Shown here: positions 9,601 to 16,134 of the stretch, one piece after another
Layout: each line of letters opens with the position of its first letter
Position numbering within the stretch: position 1 is the first letter of the stretch
DNA from: Planctomycetaceae bacterium
GTDB taxonomy: Bacteria; Planctomycetota; Phycisphaerae; Phycisphaerales; Zrk34
Assembly (NCBI GenBank): GCA_002685935.1
Contig: NYZD01000187.1
Coordinates: 1 to 43,113 of the forward strand
Length of the DNA: 43,113 nucleotides
Reading direction: 5' to 3'
The notes under the pieces: model-generated
Told to the model about the DNA's origin: nothing
Seen by the model: the letters and a program-made list of their open reading frames with translations, nothing else
Databases searched by the model: none
Position numbers and translations under genes: made by a program

Positions 9601-9975
9601 GGACCCGTCGGTAAAGTCCCCGTCCCCGACGCGCCCCCCAACGCCGACCCCGCCGCAAGCGAAGCCTATGTCATGCTCTTCGATATCGCCCCAGCCCCAT
9701 TCGACCTCGGCGTCAACCAGTCGATGGAGGTCTACGCCTATTACGATGCCCACATCCGCGCCCACATGCTCTCCGTCCATCTGAAACGCATCAGCGGCGA
9801 ACGCAGCAACTGGGTCACCGTCAATCAACCCTTCCTCGAATCCCTGCGCAAACGCCTGCTCAACTGGCGCTCCCAAAGAACGGACACTCAGCGCACCTTC
9901 TTCGAGATCGGTGAACAACTTTTCCGAAACGCACGCGTGTTTCACGCAGAACCTGAGCCCCAGACGAGATCGTAG
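3682..9975 (+). CDS. Giant FtsX-like permease with coiled coil, PA-like and degenerate M28 peptidase-like domains
   Basis: A 2097-residue membrane protein, several times the usual size of an FtsX permease. In order: signal-like segment (1-25); membrane hairpin (about 144-192); coiled coil (about 195-415); PA-like domain (about 471-570, beginning GPIVYVGK); M28 peptidase-like fold (about 580-1015) split by a helical insertion (about 685-860); beta-rich region (about 1040-1330); three membrane segments (about 1345-1430); FtsX core with first segment near 1470-1490, an external domain, then segments near 1804-1822, 1840-1878 and 1888-1916; and a C-terminal cytoplasmic domain of about 180 residues. 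The M28 metal sites look lost: GANSATN at 632-638 replaces the usual GADDNASG type, and FTPHDD at 994-999 replaces HTPHDT. GEE at 672-674 is kept. Translation is coupled to the ATPase upstream. Confidence 0.85.
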   Translation: MRLAFLFNMILIGAILGALPTPAGGQPTDAPTLSPEQRQARDTLLDPTADDLTRLEALLTFAPSREVGQPGNAALEALFAQRLAQAAETHNQSRDPTQWQQAQVLLARADAADRRIIELIDATQVQSAATTLQSPWYIRYPLEDAGVLISALVVVAILLCLTWYYQRRPALVIATVVVVGAAIALFVVSVTWNTPIEDINRAGRLQQDLIDAQAAKDNFAARITTLTEQRGQATKQLAEPADDTPSPEILQQRIDTIDRDLVEANEGLAERREFITNTQLHIAEWETQLQADLAAITPDIEALDQDTARLTEQLQPFEDQLSVRKGELAELRAAEETDDQRISDLEARILEVDEQAEPHRQALEAHEDQARPLRRQHRFLNATLAALTGGEGIQTVEKKQRDLAAARRQALVADLRAASAARGMWLSGEIQHAAAAFVPGAGRLTTQNKVDVPLFQLAPNLVEPGNLPETGFTGPIVYVGKATPADLAGRNLEGAAVLVDADCDRRWLSPVQLGAQVVIVREPTHRPMEYIQAALKRTTSPVSIPRFYLRHADLLAAFGPDWATALSQAPQITVQQTPGRWVDHNVRTSWLFIPGSTPSTPDATVGKDPARQLVHLQTYLDAASIVPDLSPGANSATNLVLMLRLLEQFESAPPIRPVLISIVNDHANALSGEEMFAHVAFTDVKSVLAELENIDLDLAAWAYIHDLYKHPPTRKLIEDIRFREEMVGGKNLKAKAAIADDYLTHMRNITRERLNGIEAQLRELPEGENPDPLEAQKKQTLKEADDLVTLLNLFKKIGAPQQFDELTAAHHAQLDQTFANIAEEAGRERDVLDRTRRQQRRNLQLRRRLLVLNPELIDQADRGQLTEISDDDVVATRLTPLTAIAMLSLDLTVGTDQVGFFHTGNQYALAGTLTEVVANRGRVKRLAVETLSVAHDWATSRDQPSLLVDTIRGTNWPWGAYMGGGFAIAANVTHQHLQPALTLTGVRDQRANTFTPHDDLTNLNIDNYGRIMAFTSSYLPLLVNSKDLGTTLETAGTAAPYTLELTVRLLDKYAVTIPKIRVSGAVVVAPIGAPPLGTINHWMLGQVRPWHVSLTDETGRTWLRGATTAGASLQVFSYSDDFRSVETALDLGTEGESRFPSTVAGSTTAFFKTASVLAFPCKKIDLIGLTSALTLDAEKSVTILDARQDSTPRFYGISGMLATASTKVVPNSLDGTASIFMDPGTPFKLRIGPITAAQTPAINATDDDPEGVGFPADIGIVRDITLTSAQDMYRLTDSRLRLLKSKGVENKTAQNFHEEARKAIDQLEDPAIANRNDLRLNLGEKARGLEYQAYTRGLGTINDLIRAVIIFLALVIPFCFFTMKLITPFTEVSRQLFGFALIFLVMAITLQIVHPAFKIAQTPYIVILAFVILGLAGYVAMVVIGRFNASMNQAVEESQMAESGDAPQGRLAGAAFMVGVNNMKRRRIRTTLTCVTIVLVTFTMLSVISVGQNTEPIKLRRTSEAPYNGFIFTMPGLAPIPVNRVERLRAHFAEQTTVARAWGQRQGAKKDYLPYEIRPHNPIPGADARKLDATVLVGLEQAEDGFLRSLSGVDGILTAGRWFSSNDAPELILSAKAASVIGLDDSNFNDARFDLHGRAVELIGLIDDERMTKLEDLGEVQILPMLVDPKREGGADAATDATASDIALEGRSLSDIVGANPAEPKNVAFLPIDFVMDTGEASYRTLSVKYETPVDAGLTASEAAKLAAEQAWADTSDMIQFQTIRLIVSLQQQVIYGEQQTKMSAGQYAVASSNSAQVGGVVKVAIPVILAATIILNTMLGSVMERRREISIYNAIGLNPSHVMVFFLAESLVFGVVGAVAGYLIGQILSVVIAALWPNTLNLNYSSLSVMVVIFLSIGTVLASTIYPALMAARAAVPSGQRRWSLPQPDGDEITIKFPFSYDAERVLGICAYLRDYMRQNSDASTGKFLARLGPVGKVPVPDAPPNADPAASEAYVMLFDIAPAPFDLGVNQSMEVYAYYDAHIRAHMLSVHLKRISGERSNWVTVNQPFLESLRKRLLNWRSQRTDTQRTFFEIGEQLFRNARVFHAEPEPQTRS

Positions 9976-9978
9976 CCC

Positions 9979-12015
9979 ATGGCCCGAATGGACCGGGAAA
10001 TCGAGCAGTATCGCAACTTGATGGAAGTCCCCGAGCACTTCGAGGAGGGCTTCGGTCTCAAGGCCGTCATCGGCGCGCTATTCCTCGGCTTCCTCATGGT
10101 CCCCGGCTCCATCTACATGAGCCTCTTCATCGGCGCCGGACTCGGACCTGCCGCCCGATGGGTCACCGTCATCCTCTTCGCCGAAGTTGCCAAGCGATCC
10201 ATGAAATCGCTTAAGCAACAGGAAATCTTCATCCTCTTCTACATGACCGGCATTGCCCTCGGCGGCGGCATGCAGGGCGGCGTCATGAGCGGACTGCTGT
10301 GGAATCAATACTACGTGCAGTCCGCCGCCGCCGTTGGCATGGGCGTCTCGCCCGAAATCCCCTGGTGGTTCGCCCCGCAACCCGAGGTCCTCGCAGAGAT
10401 CGGCTCACGCACCTTCTTCCACATGGCCTGGCTGGGACCCGTCCTGTTCCTCGTCGGCATGATGATCATCGAACGCATCGATTACTTCGGCCTGGGCTAC
10501 GCCCTTTACCGCATTACCTCTCACATCGAAAAACTCCCCTTCCCCATGGCTCCCGTCGGCGCCATGGGCGTCACCGCACTCGCCGAATCACACGACCCCT
10601 CCGAACGATGGCGATGGCGATGTTTCTCGTTGGGAGGTGTGCTCGGGCTTATGTTTGGTTTCATCTACGTCGGCGTCCCCGCCCTGTCTCAGACGCTGTT
10701 CGGACAAACCATACAGATTATCCCCATCCCCTGGCTCGACCTTACCTCGTCGATCTCAAAAGACACCTTCATGCCCGCCGTCCCGTTCAACATCGTCTTG
10801 GACATCACCTTCATCATCTCCGGCATGGTCCTGCCCTTCTGGGCCGTCGTCGGCGGATTCGTCGGCCTGCTGTTTACTTGGATCCTCAACCCGCTGTTAT
10901 TCAGCAACGGTGTGCTCACCAGTTGGACCGAGGGCATGGGCGTCGTCGACACCATGTTCTCAAACCAGATCGACTTCTATCTCTCGTTCGGCATCGGCCT
11001 CGCCGTCGCCATCTTTCTGGTCAGCCTGGCGCCCATCATCCGATCGCTTATCCGCATGGCGTTATCGCGCACCCCCGATGACCTGTCACTCGATCGACCC
11101 GAAAAACGCGGATTCATCAAGGAGCTGTTCCATCGTAATCGCGAACGCGGCGACATCTCCATCTTCATCGCCTTGGTCATCTACTGCTTCACCACCGCCC
11201 TCTATATCTCCATCTGCCTCATCCTCATGCCCGGCAATCCCGAGACCGGTGAGCCCCGCTTCCCCTGGGCCTTCTTCCTGATCATCTCGCTCATCTATCG
11301 GCCCCTCATCGGTTACGTCAACGCCAAACTCGAAGGGATCGTCGGCCAAAACGTACAGATCCCCATGTTCCAGCAGGTCGCCTACATCCTCTCCGGCTAT
11401 CAAGGCGCCAAGATCTGGTTCGCCCCCGTCCCCTTGATCGACCACTCCATCGCCGTCCGCGGCTTCCGCGAAATGGAACTCGTCGGTGCCCGCCTCACCG
11501 GCATCATCAAAACCGAACTCCTCACCATTCCCATCCTCCTGATCTGTTCCTTCCTCTTCGCCGAGGTCATCTTCCGACTCGGCAAAATCCCCGGTGAAGC
11601 CTACCCCTACACCCTCGAAGTCTGGCGCCTCAACGCCCTGGGCAGCGCGCTCACCCACACCGCGACCATGGAAGGCTCAAGCCCCTTCATGGAGGCCCTC
11701 AAGCCCGGCGCCATCGGTGGCGGCCTCGCCGGTGGTCTCGTCGCGTTTGTCCTCCTCAGCTTCCTCCACCTGCCCACGTTCCTCATCTACGGTGCCGTGC
11801 GCGGCATGAACCAGACCGTCCCCGGCGGCATCTTCTTTGAATTGCTCGGCGCACTGATCGGCCGCTTCTATCTCGAAAGGAAATTCGGACATCAGGCCTA
11901 CAAGAAATATGTCATGGTGCTCGCCGCCGGTTGGGCCGCGGGCATGGGACTGATCGCGATGGCTTCCGTGGCGATCGCGTTGATCGCCAAGAGCACCACC
12001 ACACTCGGCTATTAG
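9979..12015 (+). CDS. OPT-like multipass membrane transporter
   Basis: A 678-residue protein with roughly fifteen hydrophobic segments and short loops. It has glycine-rich membrane stretches such as GIALGGGMQGGVMSG and the pair PFPMAPVGAMG, which recall oligopeptide transporter (OPT) superfamily proteins. It would move a solute, possibly peptides or metal chelates, across the inner membrane; the substrate cannot be read from the sequence. It begins three bases after the giant permease ends, so it is almost certainly in the same transcript. A second large membrane protein of similar size and possibly related fold follows. The start ATG at 9979 has no clear ribosome binding site, in keeping with coupling to upstream translation. 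OPT assignment is by pattern recognition only. Confidence 0.65.
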   Translation: MARMDREIEQYRNLMEVPEHFEEGFGLKAVIGALFLGFLMVPGSIYMSLFIGAGLGPAARWVTVILFAEVAKRSMKSLKQQEIFILFYMTGIALGGGMQGGVMSGLLWNQYYVQSAAAVGMGVSPEIPWWFAPQPEVLAEIGSRTFFHMAWLGPVLFLVGMMIIERIDYFGLGYALYRITSHIEKLPFPMAPVGAMGVTALAESHDPSERWRWRCFSLGGVLGLMFGFIYVGVPALSQTLFGQTIQIIPIPWLDLTSSISKDTFMPAVPFNIVLDITFIISGMVLPFWAVVGGFVGLLFTWILNPLLFSNGVLTSWTEGMGVVDTMFSNQIDFYLSFGIGLAVAIFLVSLAPIIRSLIRMALSRTPDDLSLDRPEKRGFIKELFHRNRERGDISIFIALVIYCFTTALYISICLILMPGNPETGEPRFPWAFFLIISLIYRPLIGYVNAKLEGIVGQNVQIPMFQQVAYILSGYQGAKIWFAPVPLIDHSIAVRGFREMELVGARLTGIIKTELLTIPILLICSFLFAEVIFRLGKIPGEAYPYTLEVWRLNALGSALTHTATMEGSSPFMEALKPGAIGGGLAGGLVAFVLLSFLHLPTFLIYGAVRGMNQTVPGGIFFELLGALIGRFYLERKFGHQAYKKYVMVLAAGWAAGMGLIAMASVAIALIAKSTTTLGY

Positions 12016-12070
12016 CGTCGACCGGCCCCGTCACCGGCCGCCGCAGCGCACTGACTGATCATTCGTTTCC

Positions 12071-14518
12071 ATGAGCCAAACGCCCTACCAACGCGTCGAT
12101 CCCAATCAGGCCGATCAATCGCGTCGGCCCGACGCCACCCCCGACGACCCCCACCTCCCCCGGGTGCCGAATCAGCACCTGCGCATTCGCTGGGCCATCC
12201 TCCCGCTTGGCATCATCCTCTGCATCGCCCAGGCCGTCTTCACCATCGTCGCCGAGAATCAACTCGCGGCGATCGTCACCTCCACGCTCATTCCCGTCAT
12301 CGCCTTTGCCCTGCTCTTCGCGTGCGTCCTGGTGATCAATCCCTTACTCCGACTGATCTTCCGTGGCGTCATACTTCGACCGTTCAGCCGCGCCGAACTC
12401 ATGACCCTCTTTGCCGTCCTGCTCGTCACCTGCGGCATCTCCACGTTCGGTCTCACTTCCCAGTTGATCCCCATCATCGGCGCGCCGTTCAATCCCCAGT
12501 GGAACACCGCTCAGCGCGGATGGAGCGAGGAACTGCTGCCTCACATCAATCCCCAGCTCTATCTGACCGTCAGTCCCGATGCGACCCTCGACGAGAAGAC
12601 CGATGCCGTCAATGCCCTCAAGTCGCTCTGGTCCGACGACGACGCCGGCGATCACGGTCCCGCCGTCACGCACCTCATCAACGTACTCACCGACGATAGC
12701 ACCTACGTCGTACCCGAAAAAATCGCCGCCCATCGCGCGCATCTCCGATCCGCTCTCACCGGCGCCGCCGACCGGCGCCTCCAGCAATTCGACGAAGCCG
12801 CCACGACGCTTGACACCGTCGTCGCCCACAGAATCAGCACCCAGAATATGACCGCCTTCCATGAAGGCGTCAGCAAAACATCCGACGGGCGCCCCATCAC
12901 CAAGCCCCCCGAGGGCGCGCCCTTCGCCGAGCGCTACGCCCATTGGAAAAAAGTGGCCGCCGCCATTCCTTGGGATGCCTGGGCAAAGCCCCTCGCCTAT
13001 TGGGCCATCTTCATCCTCGCCTCGTACGGGTTGTTCTATAGCCTCACCCATATCGTCATGGGCTACTGGTCCAGGCGCGAAAAACTCATCTTCCCCCTCG
13101 CCCAACTCCCTGAAGCCATCCTGCCCGACGCCGACGACGCCGGCAGTTGGGTGCCCCGCATCTTCAAGACCACCGGCTTCTGGGCCGGATTCGCCGCCAG
13201 CTTTTTCGTGCTCACCTGGAACGCCGCCGTCTCCTTCAAATGGCTCACCCTCGGCGCCTTCCCTCTCGGATTGCCCGGCAACACCGTCAACAAAATCGTC
13301 GCCAACACCGGCCTCGCCGGCCTCGGCGGCGGCCTGGAATACAACCTCGCGTTCCTCGTCATCTTCACCGCCGTCGGCGTCGCCTTCCTGCTCCCACTTG
13401 AAATCAGCTTCTCGACATGGTTCTACTGGCTGGCCGGTAAGTGCGTCGTCCTCGCCCTCGTCTGGATGGGCTACGGCACCAACATGGCCGACTTCCACAC
13501 CGACTGGCTCTGGATGAACAACCCCATGTCCGGCATGGGCGCCGGCGGAATCATCGTGTTTTCCGCGATCAGTCTCTATCGTTCGCTGCGCGAATACTTC
13601 CGCCTCGGCGCCGGACGCTCCGCCGCCCAGCGATGGCGCCTCGCCCTGCCCGTCATCGCCCTCGTCATCTGTTTGGGCGTGTTGATCGGATGGATCTGCT
13701 GGAACTGGCAGGCCACCGGCAACCCCCTCTCCCTCAGCCAGGTCCTTTGGGCATTCCTGTTTGTGCTCGTCACCACACTCCTGTCCCTCGGACTCATGCG
13801 CATCGTCGCCGAAGGCGGAATCTATTGGATTCAGGCCCACGCCAGCTTCTTCCATCTGTTCAAGGTCTTCGGCCTGGGCAAAGTCATGTCCACCGCCATG
13901 CTTGCGCCGCTGCTGCCCATCTATTCCGTCCTTTTCCTCGATATCAAAACATTCATGGCCCCGAATATGCTCAACGCCGAAAAAATGCGCGAGAACATCG
14001 GCGGCAGTCGCGCCAAGTTCCACATCAATATCGTCACCTGCCTCCTCGTCACCCTCGTTGTCGCCATCGGCTTCACCGTGTTCTTCGCCCACCTCCGCGG
14101 CGGACGCGACATGCAGGAATGGTTCTACAAGACCGGGCCCCTGACCACCATCGACACCGCCTACCGAGCCGTCACCGATACACCCGAAGTCGATGGCGTC
14201 ACCGCCGGCTGGTACGGCGTCGGCGCCGGATGGGTCGGACTCACCATCTTCCTTCGCCGCGCGCTGTTCTGGTTCCCCCATCCCATCGGTTTCCTCATGA
14301 TGATCAATCCGTTGATGACCTACTTGTGGTTCAGCTTCTTCATCGGATGGCTCTGTAAGAAACTCGTCGTCAAATACGGCGGCAAGGCCACCTTCGACAG
14401 GGTCCGCGTCATCTTCATCGGACTGATCCTCGGAGAATTGATCGGGGTGTTCGTCTGGCCCACCGTCGCCATGATCCTCGGCCAAACCATGAACGCCGTC
14501 ACGCTTAACCGATACTGA
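12071..14518 (+). CDS. DUF6785/DUF6784-type multipass membrane protein
   Basis: An 815-residue protein with about twelve to fourteen hydrophobic segments. After two N-terminal segments there is a stretch RPFSRAELMTLFAVLLV, then an external loop of about 150 polar residues (about 140-290), then RREKLIFPLAQLPEAIL, all as I recall from DUF6785 proteins of Planctomycetota. The C-terminal half, including RIVAEGGIYWIQ, fits DUF6784. No biochemical function is established for these families to my knowledge; a transport role is inferred from topology and from the OPT-like gene 55 bases upstream. No terminator is visible between the two genes. Confidence 0.7.
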   Translation: MSQTPYQRVDPNQADQSRRPDATPDDPHLPRVPNQHLRIRWAILPLGIILCIAQAVFTIVAENQLAAIVTSTLIPVIAFALLFACVLVINPLLRLIFRGVILRPFSRAELMTLFAVLLVTCGISTFGLTSQLIPIIGAPFNPQWNTAQRGWSEELLPHINPQLYLTVSPDATLDEKTDAVNALKSLWSDDDAGDHGPAVTHLINVLTDDSTYVVPEKIAAHRAHLRSALTGAADRRLQQFDEAATTLDTVVAHRISTQNMTAFHEGVSKTSDGRPITKPPEGAPFAERYAHWKKVAAAIPWDAWAKPLAYWAIFILASYGLFYSLTHIVMGYWSRREKLIFPLAQLPEAILPDADDAGSWVPRIFKTTGFWAGFAASFFVLTWNAAVSFKWLTLGAFPLGLPGNTVNKIVANTGLAGLGGGLEYNLAFLVIFTAVGVAFLLPLEISFSTWFYWLAGKCVVLALVWMGYGTNMADFHTDWLWMNNPMSGMGAGGIIVFSAISLYRSLREYFRLGAGRSAAQRWRLALPVIALVICLGVLIGWICWNWQATGNPLSLSQVLWAFLFVLVTTLLSLGLMRIVAEGGIYWIQAHASFFHLFKVFGLGKVMSTAMLAPLLPIYSVLFLDIKTFMAPNMLNAEKMRENIGGSRAKFHINIVTCLLVTLVVAIGFTVFFAHLRGGRDMQEWFYKTGPLTTIDTAYRAVTDTPEVDGVTAGWYGVGAGWVGLTIFLRRALFWFPHPIGFLMMINPLMTYLWFSFFIGWLCKKLVVKYGGKATFDRVRVIFIGLILGELIGVFVWPTVAMILGQTMNAVTLNRY

Positions 14519-14556
14519 TGATGCGCGTCCCTGCCCATCCCATACGCGCCCGCGCC

Positions 14557-14562
14557 TACAAT
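14557..14562 (+). promoter_or_regulatory. Candidate -10 element TACAAT
   Basis: TACAAT stands in a short AT-rich island (TACAATAATCA) within GC-rich sequence, 70 bases before the ATG at 14632. No good -35 hexamer is seen at 16-18 bases upstream. If real, it gives the unknown protein and PqqD-like gene their own promoter and argues against starts at 14518 or 14521. Confidence 0.35.
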
Positions 14563-14631
14563 AATCACCGAACCCGCACCGACCCCATCGGCGATCCGAG
14601 GATCCTCTCAGACCCCGCAACTCCTCCCACC

Positions 14632-15642
14632 ATGACCGACGCGTCAGACATCGCCCCCGCCCCCCACTCCGCACCGCCGACCACCCCCGTCGGCATGCGC
14701 CCGTTCGGGTGGGCCGGCTGGCTCATCCACCTGCCCCTCACCTACCGCCCGTTGAAGTTCGATGGCGCCGCAGCCCGCGGCAGCGCCGCGCTCGGCGATG
14801 ACCGCGCCTCCCGCTTCTACGTCGTCTGGGGCACCGTGCGAAAACGCAAGTTCGATCCCGCCGCCCTCGCCCTCAAACGCTTCGCCAAGGCCGTCGGCCG
14901 AACCCGCGCCCCCAACATTCAGGCCAACCTCGAATTGATCGATCATCCCAATTTCCAATACTTCGGACGCGTCGTTGATCGCGTCGTTCAATGTGATCGC
15001 TACTTCGCCTACTGCGCCAACACCCGCCGTGTTTTTGACATGGTCTATCACCACGACAACACCGACGCCGATCGCACTTTCAATCAATCCGCCATGCGAT
15101 CACTTCTCAGTCAGCCCGCCGACGCGCCCCACTACTGGTCATTCTTCACCAACAGCTTCGCCACGCCCCCGGGCTATGCGTATGCCAAGTCGGTGATCAA
15201 CATCGGCGACATGGCCGTCACCACCCATCTGCCCCGTCGGTTCAGACGCCGTCGCGAAATCACCGTCCGCCAGATCTATCCCGCCCGCCTCGCCCTCGCC
15301 CGGCAGCCGATCGAAGACTGGATCAAATCAATCACCGTCCACAAAAAACTCATCCACAAGCCCCGACACCAGCGCTGGTTCAAACGCGGCGGCCTGCGCA
15401 TGGACCCCGTGCAAACCCCCGTCGGCGCCGGATTCGTCATCGACACCCGCGTCCCCTGGCAACTGCAGATGTGGCGCGGTCGCAAGTTCCGACGCACGCG
15501 CACCTGGTTCGTCCACGATGAACTCCAGGATCGTCTCGCCGTCGTCAGCATCAGCGCCGCCAATGCCGAATTGCCCGATCTGATCGACACCATCTGGGCG
15601 AACTGGCAGTGGGCCGCCGACTCCGCCCCCAACGCCGACTGA
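14632..15642 (+). CDS. Unrecognised protein of 336 residues, partner of PqqD-like gene
   Basis: I do not recognise this family. The open frame extends back to 14518, but the first 38 residues are low-complexity and cover the candidate -10 element, so I place the start at ATG 14632. The protein is soluble-looking, rich in Arg, Trp, Tyr and Phe, with no signal peptide or membrane segment. Visible features are FGWAGWLIHLPLTYRPLKFDG near the N-terminus, a basic middle (HLPRRFRRRREITVRQIYPA) and a C-terminal part rich in aromatic residues. The PqqD-like gene starts four bases after its stop, so the two products probably work together. Short beta-strand-like segments in the C-terminal half suggest a compact globular domain. 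Confidence 0.75.
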   Translation: MTDASDIAPAPHSAPPTTPVGMRPFGWAGWLIHLPLTYRPLKFDGAAARGSAALGDDRASRFYVVWGTVRKRKFDPAALALKRFAKAVGRTRAPNIQANLELIDHPNFQYFGRVVDRVVQCDRYFAYCANTRRVFDMVYHHDNTDADRTFNQSAMRSLLSQPADAPHYWSFFTNSFATPPGYAYAKSVINIGDMAVTTHLPRRFRRRREITVRQIYPARLALARQPIEDWIKSITVHKKLIHKPRHQRWFKRGGLRMDPVQTPVGAGFVIDTRVPWQLQMWRGRKFRRTRTWFVHDELQDRLAVVSISAANAELPDLIDTIWANWQWAADSAPNAD

Positions 15643-15646
15643 TCCC

Positions 15647-16009
15647 ATGGCCAAACGACCCAAATTCACCCGCGAGCAATCACTCGACGCAAAACCCATT
15701 GGCATCGAGATCACCCGCCGCGAGCCCCTCCGCGACGGCGGACAACGACTCGTCATCACCGTCCCCTCACGCGGATGGACCAAACGCATCCTCCGCATGC
15801 CCGACAACACCATCCGCAAGTTCGATCTCGATCCCTTCGGCGTCGACCTCTTCGACCTCTGCGACGGCCAAAAGTCCGTCCGCCACATCATCAAACGCTT
15901 CGCTCGCGACCACGACCTCGATCCCATTGAAGCCGAACAGGCCGTCGCCACCTTCCTGCGCACCCTCATCCGCAAAGGCCTCGTCCATATGATGATGCCC
16001 AAACGGTGA
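15647..16009 (+). CDS. PqqD-like protein (RRE-type winged-helix domain)
   Basis: A 120-residue protein. The part from about residue 55 (RKFDLDPFGVDLFDLCDG, then VRHIIKRFARDH and VATFLRTLIRKGLV) follows the PqqD pattern: beta hairpin, LxxxGxxLWxLxDG-like turn, and helical segment ending in RGLI. In known systems such domains bind leader peptides of ribosomally made peptides or act as partners of radical SAM enzymes. No radical SAM enzyme, cyclodehydratase or short precursor gene is seen nearby, so its role is open. It is translated right after the unknown 336-residue protein. The next gene follows after 125 bases. Confidence 0.75.
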   Translation: MAKRPKFTREQSLDAKPIGIEITRREPLRDGGQRLVITVPSRGWTKRILRMPDNTIRKFDLDPFGVDLFDLCDGQKSVRHIIKRFARDHDLDPIEAEQAVATFLRTLIRKGLVHMMMPKR

Positions 16010-16040
16010 CCCGCCCCCCTAACTCCCCCGTCACATTACG

Positions 16041-16120
16041 TTGACAATCAACCCCCGCCCGGTGAGCATGAACACGCGATTCGCCCATCGGACCCCAAAC
16101 CCTTGTCTTTTGGATATATC
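16041..16120 (+). promoter_or_regulatory. Possible promoter elements before the MoxR operon
   Basis: A perfect TTGACA lies at 16041-16046, but no good -10 follows at 16-18 bases. Separately, GGATATATCC (16112-16121) is a ten-base palindrome that contains TATATC, a possible -10, only 14 bases before the ATG at 16135. These two do not form one promoter at normal spacing. Transcription may start in this 125-base gap, but the exact site is unclear. Confidence 0.25.
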
Positions 16121-16134
16121 CAGGGCCGCCGAGC

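Noticed and set aside
12344-14674. Long - strand open frame of 776 codons
   Set aside because: It mirrors the DUF6785-type gene on the other strand and is acidic, Gly-rich low-complexity sequence with no hydrophobic segments or family motif.
14632-16009. RiPP biosynthesis cluster
   Set aside because: Apart from the PqqD-like domain, no radical SAM enzyme, cyclodehydratase, lanthipeptide synthetase or precursor peptide is seen nearby.
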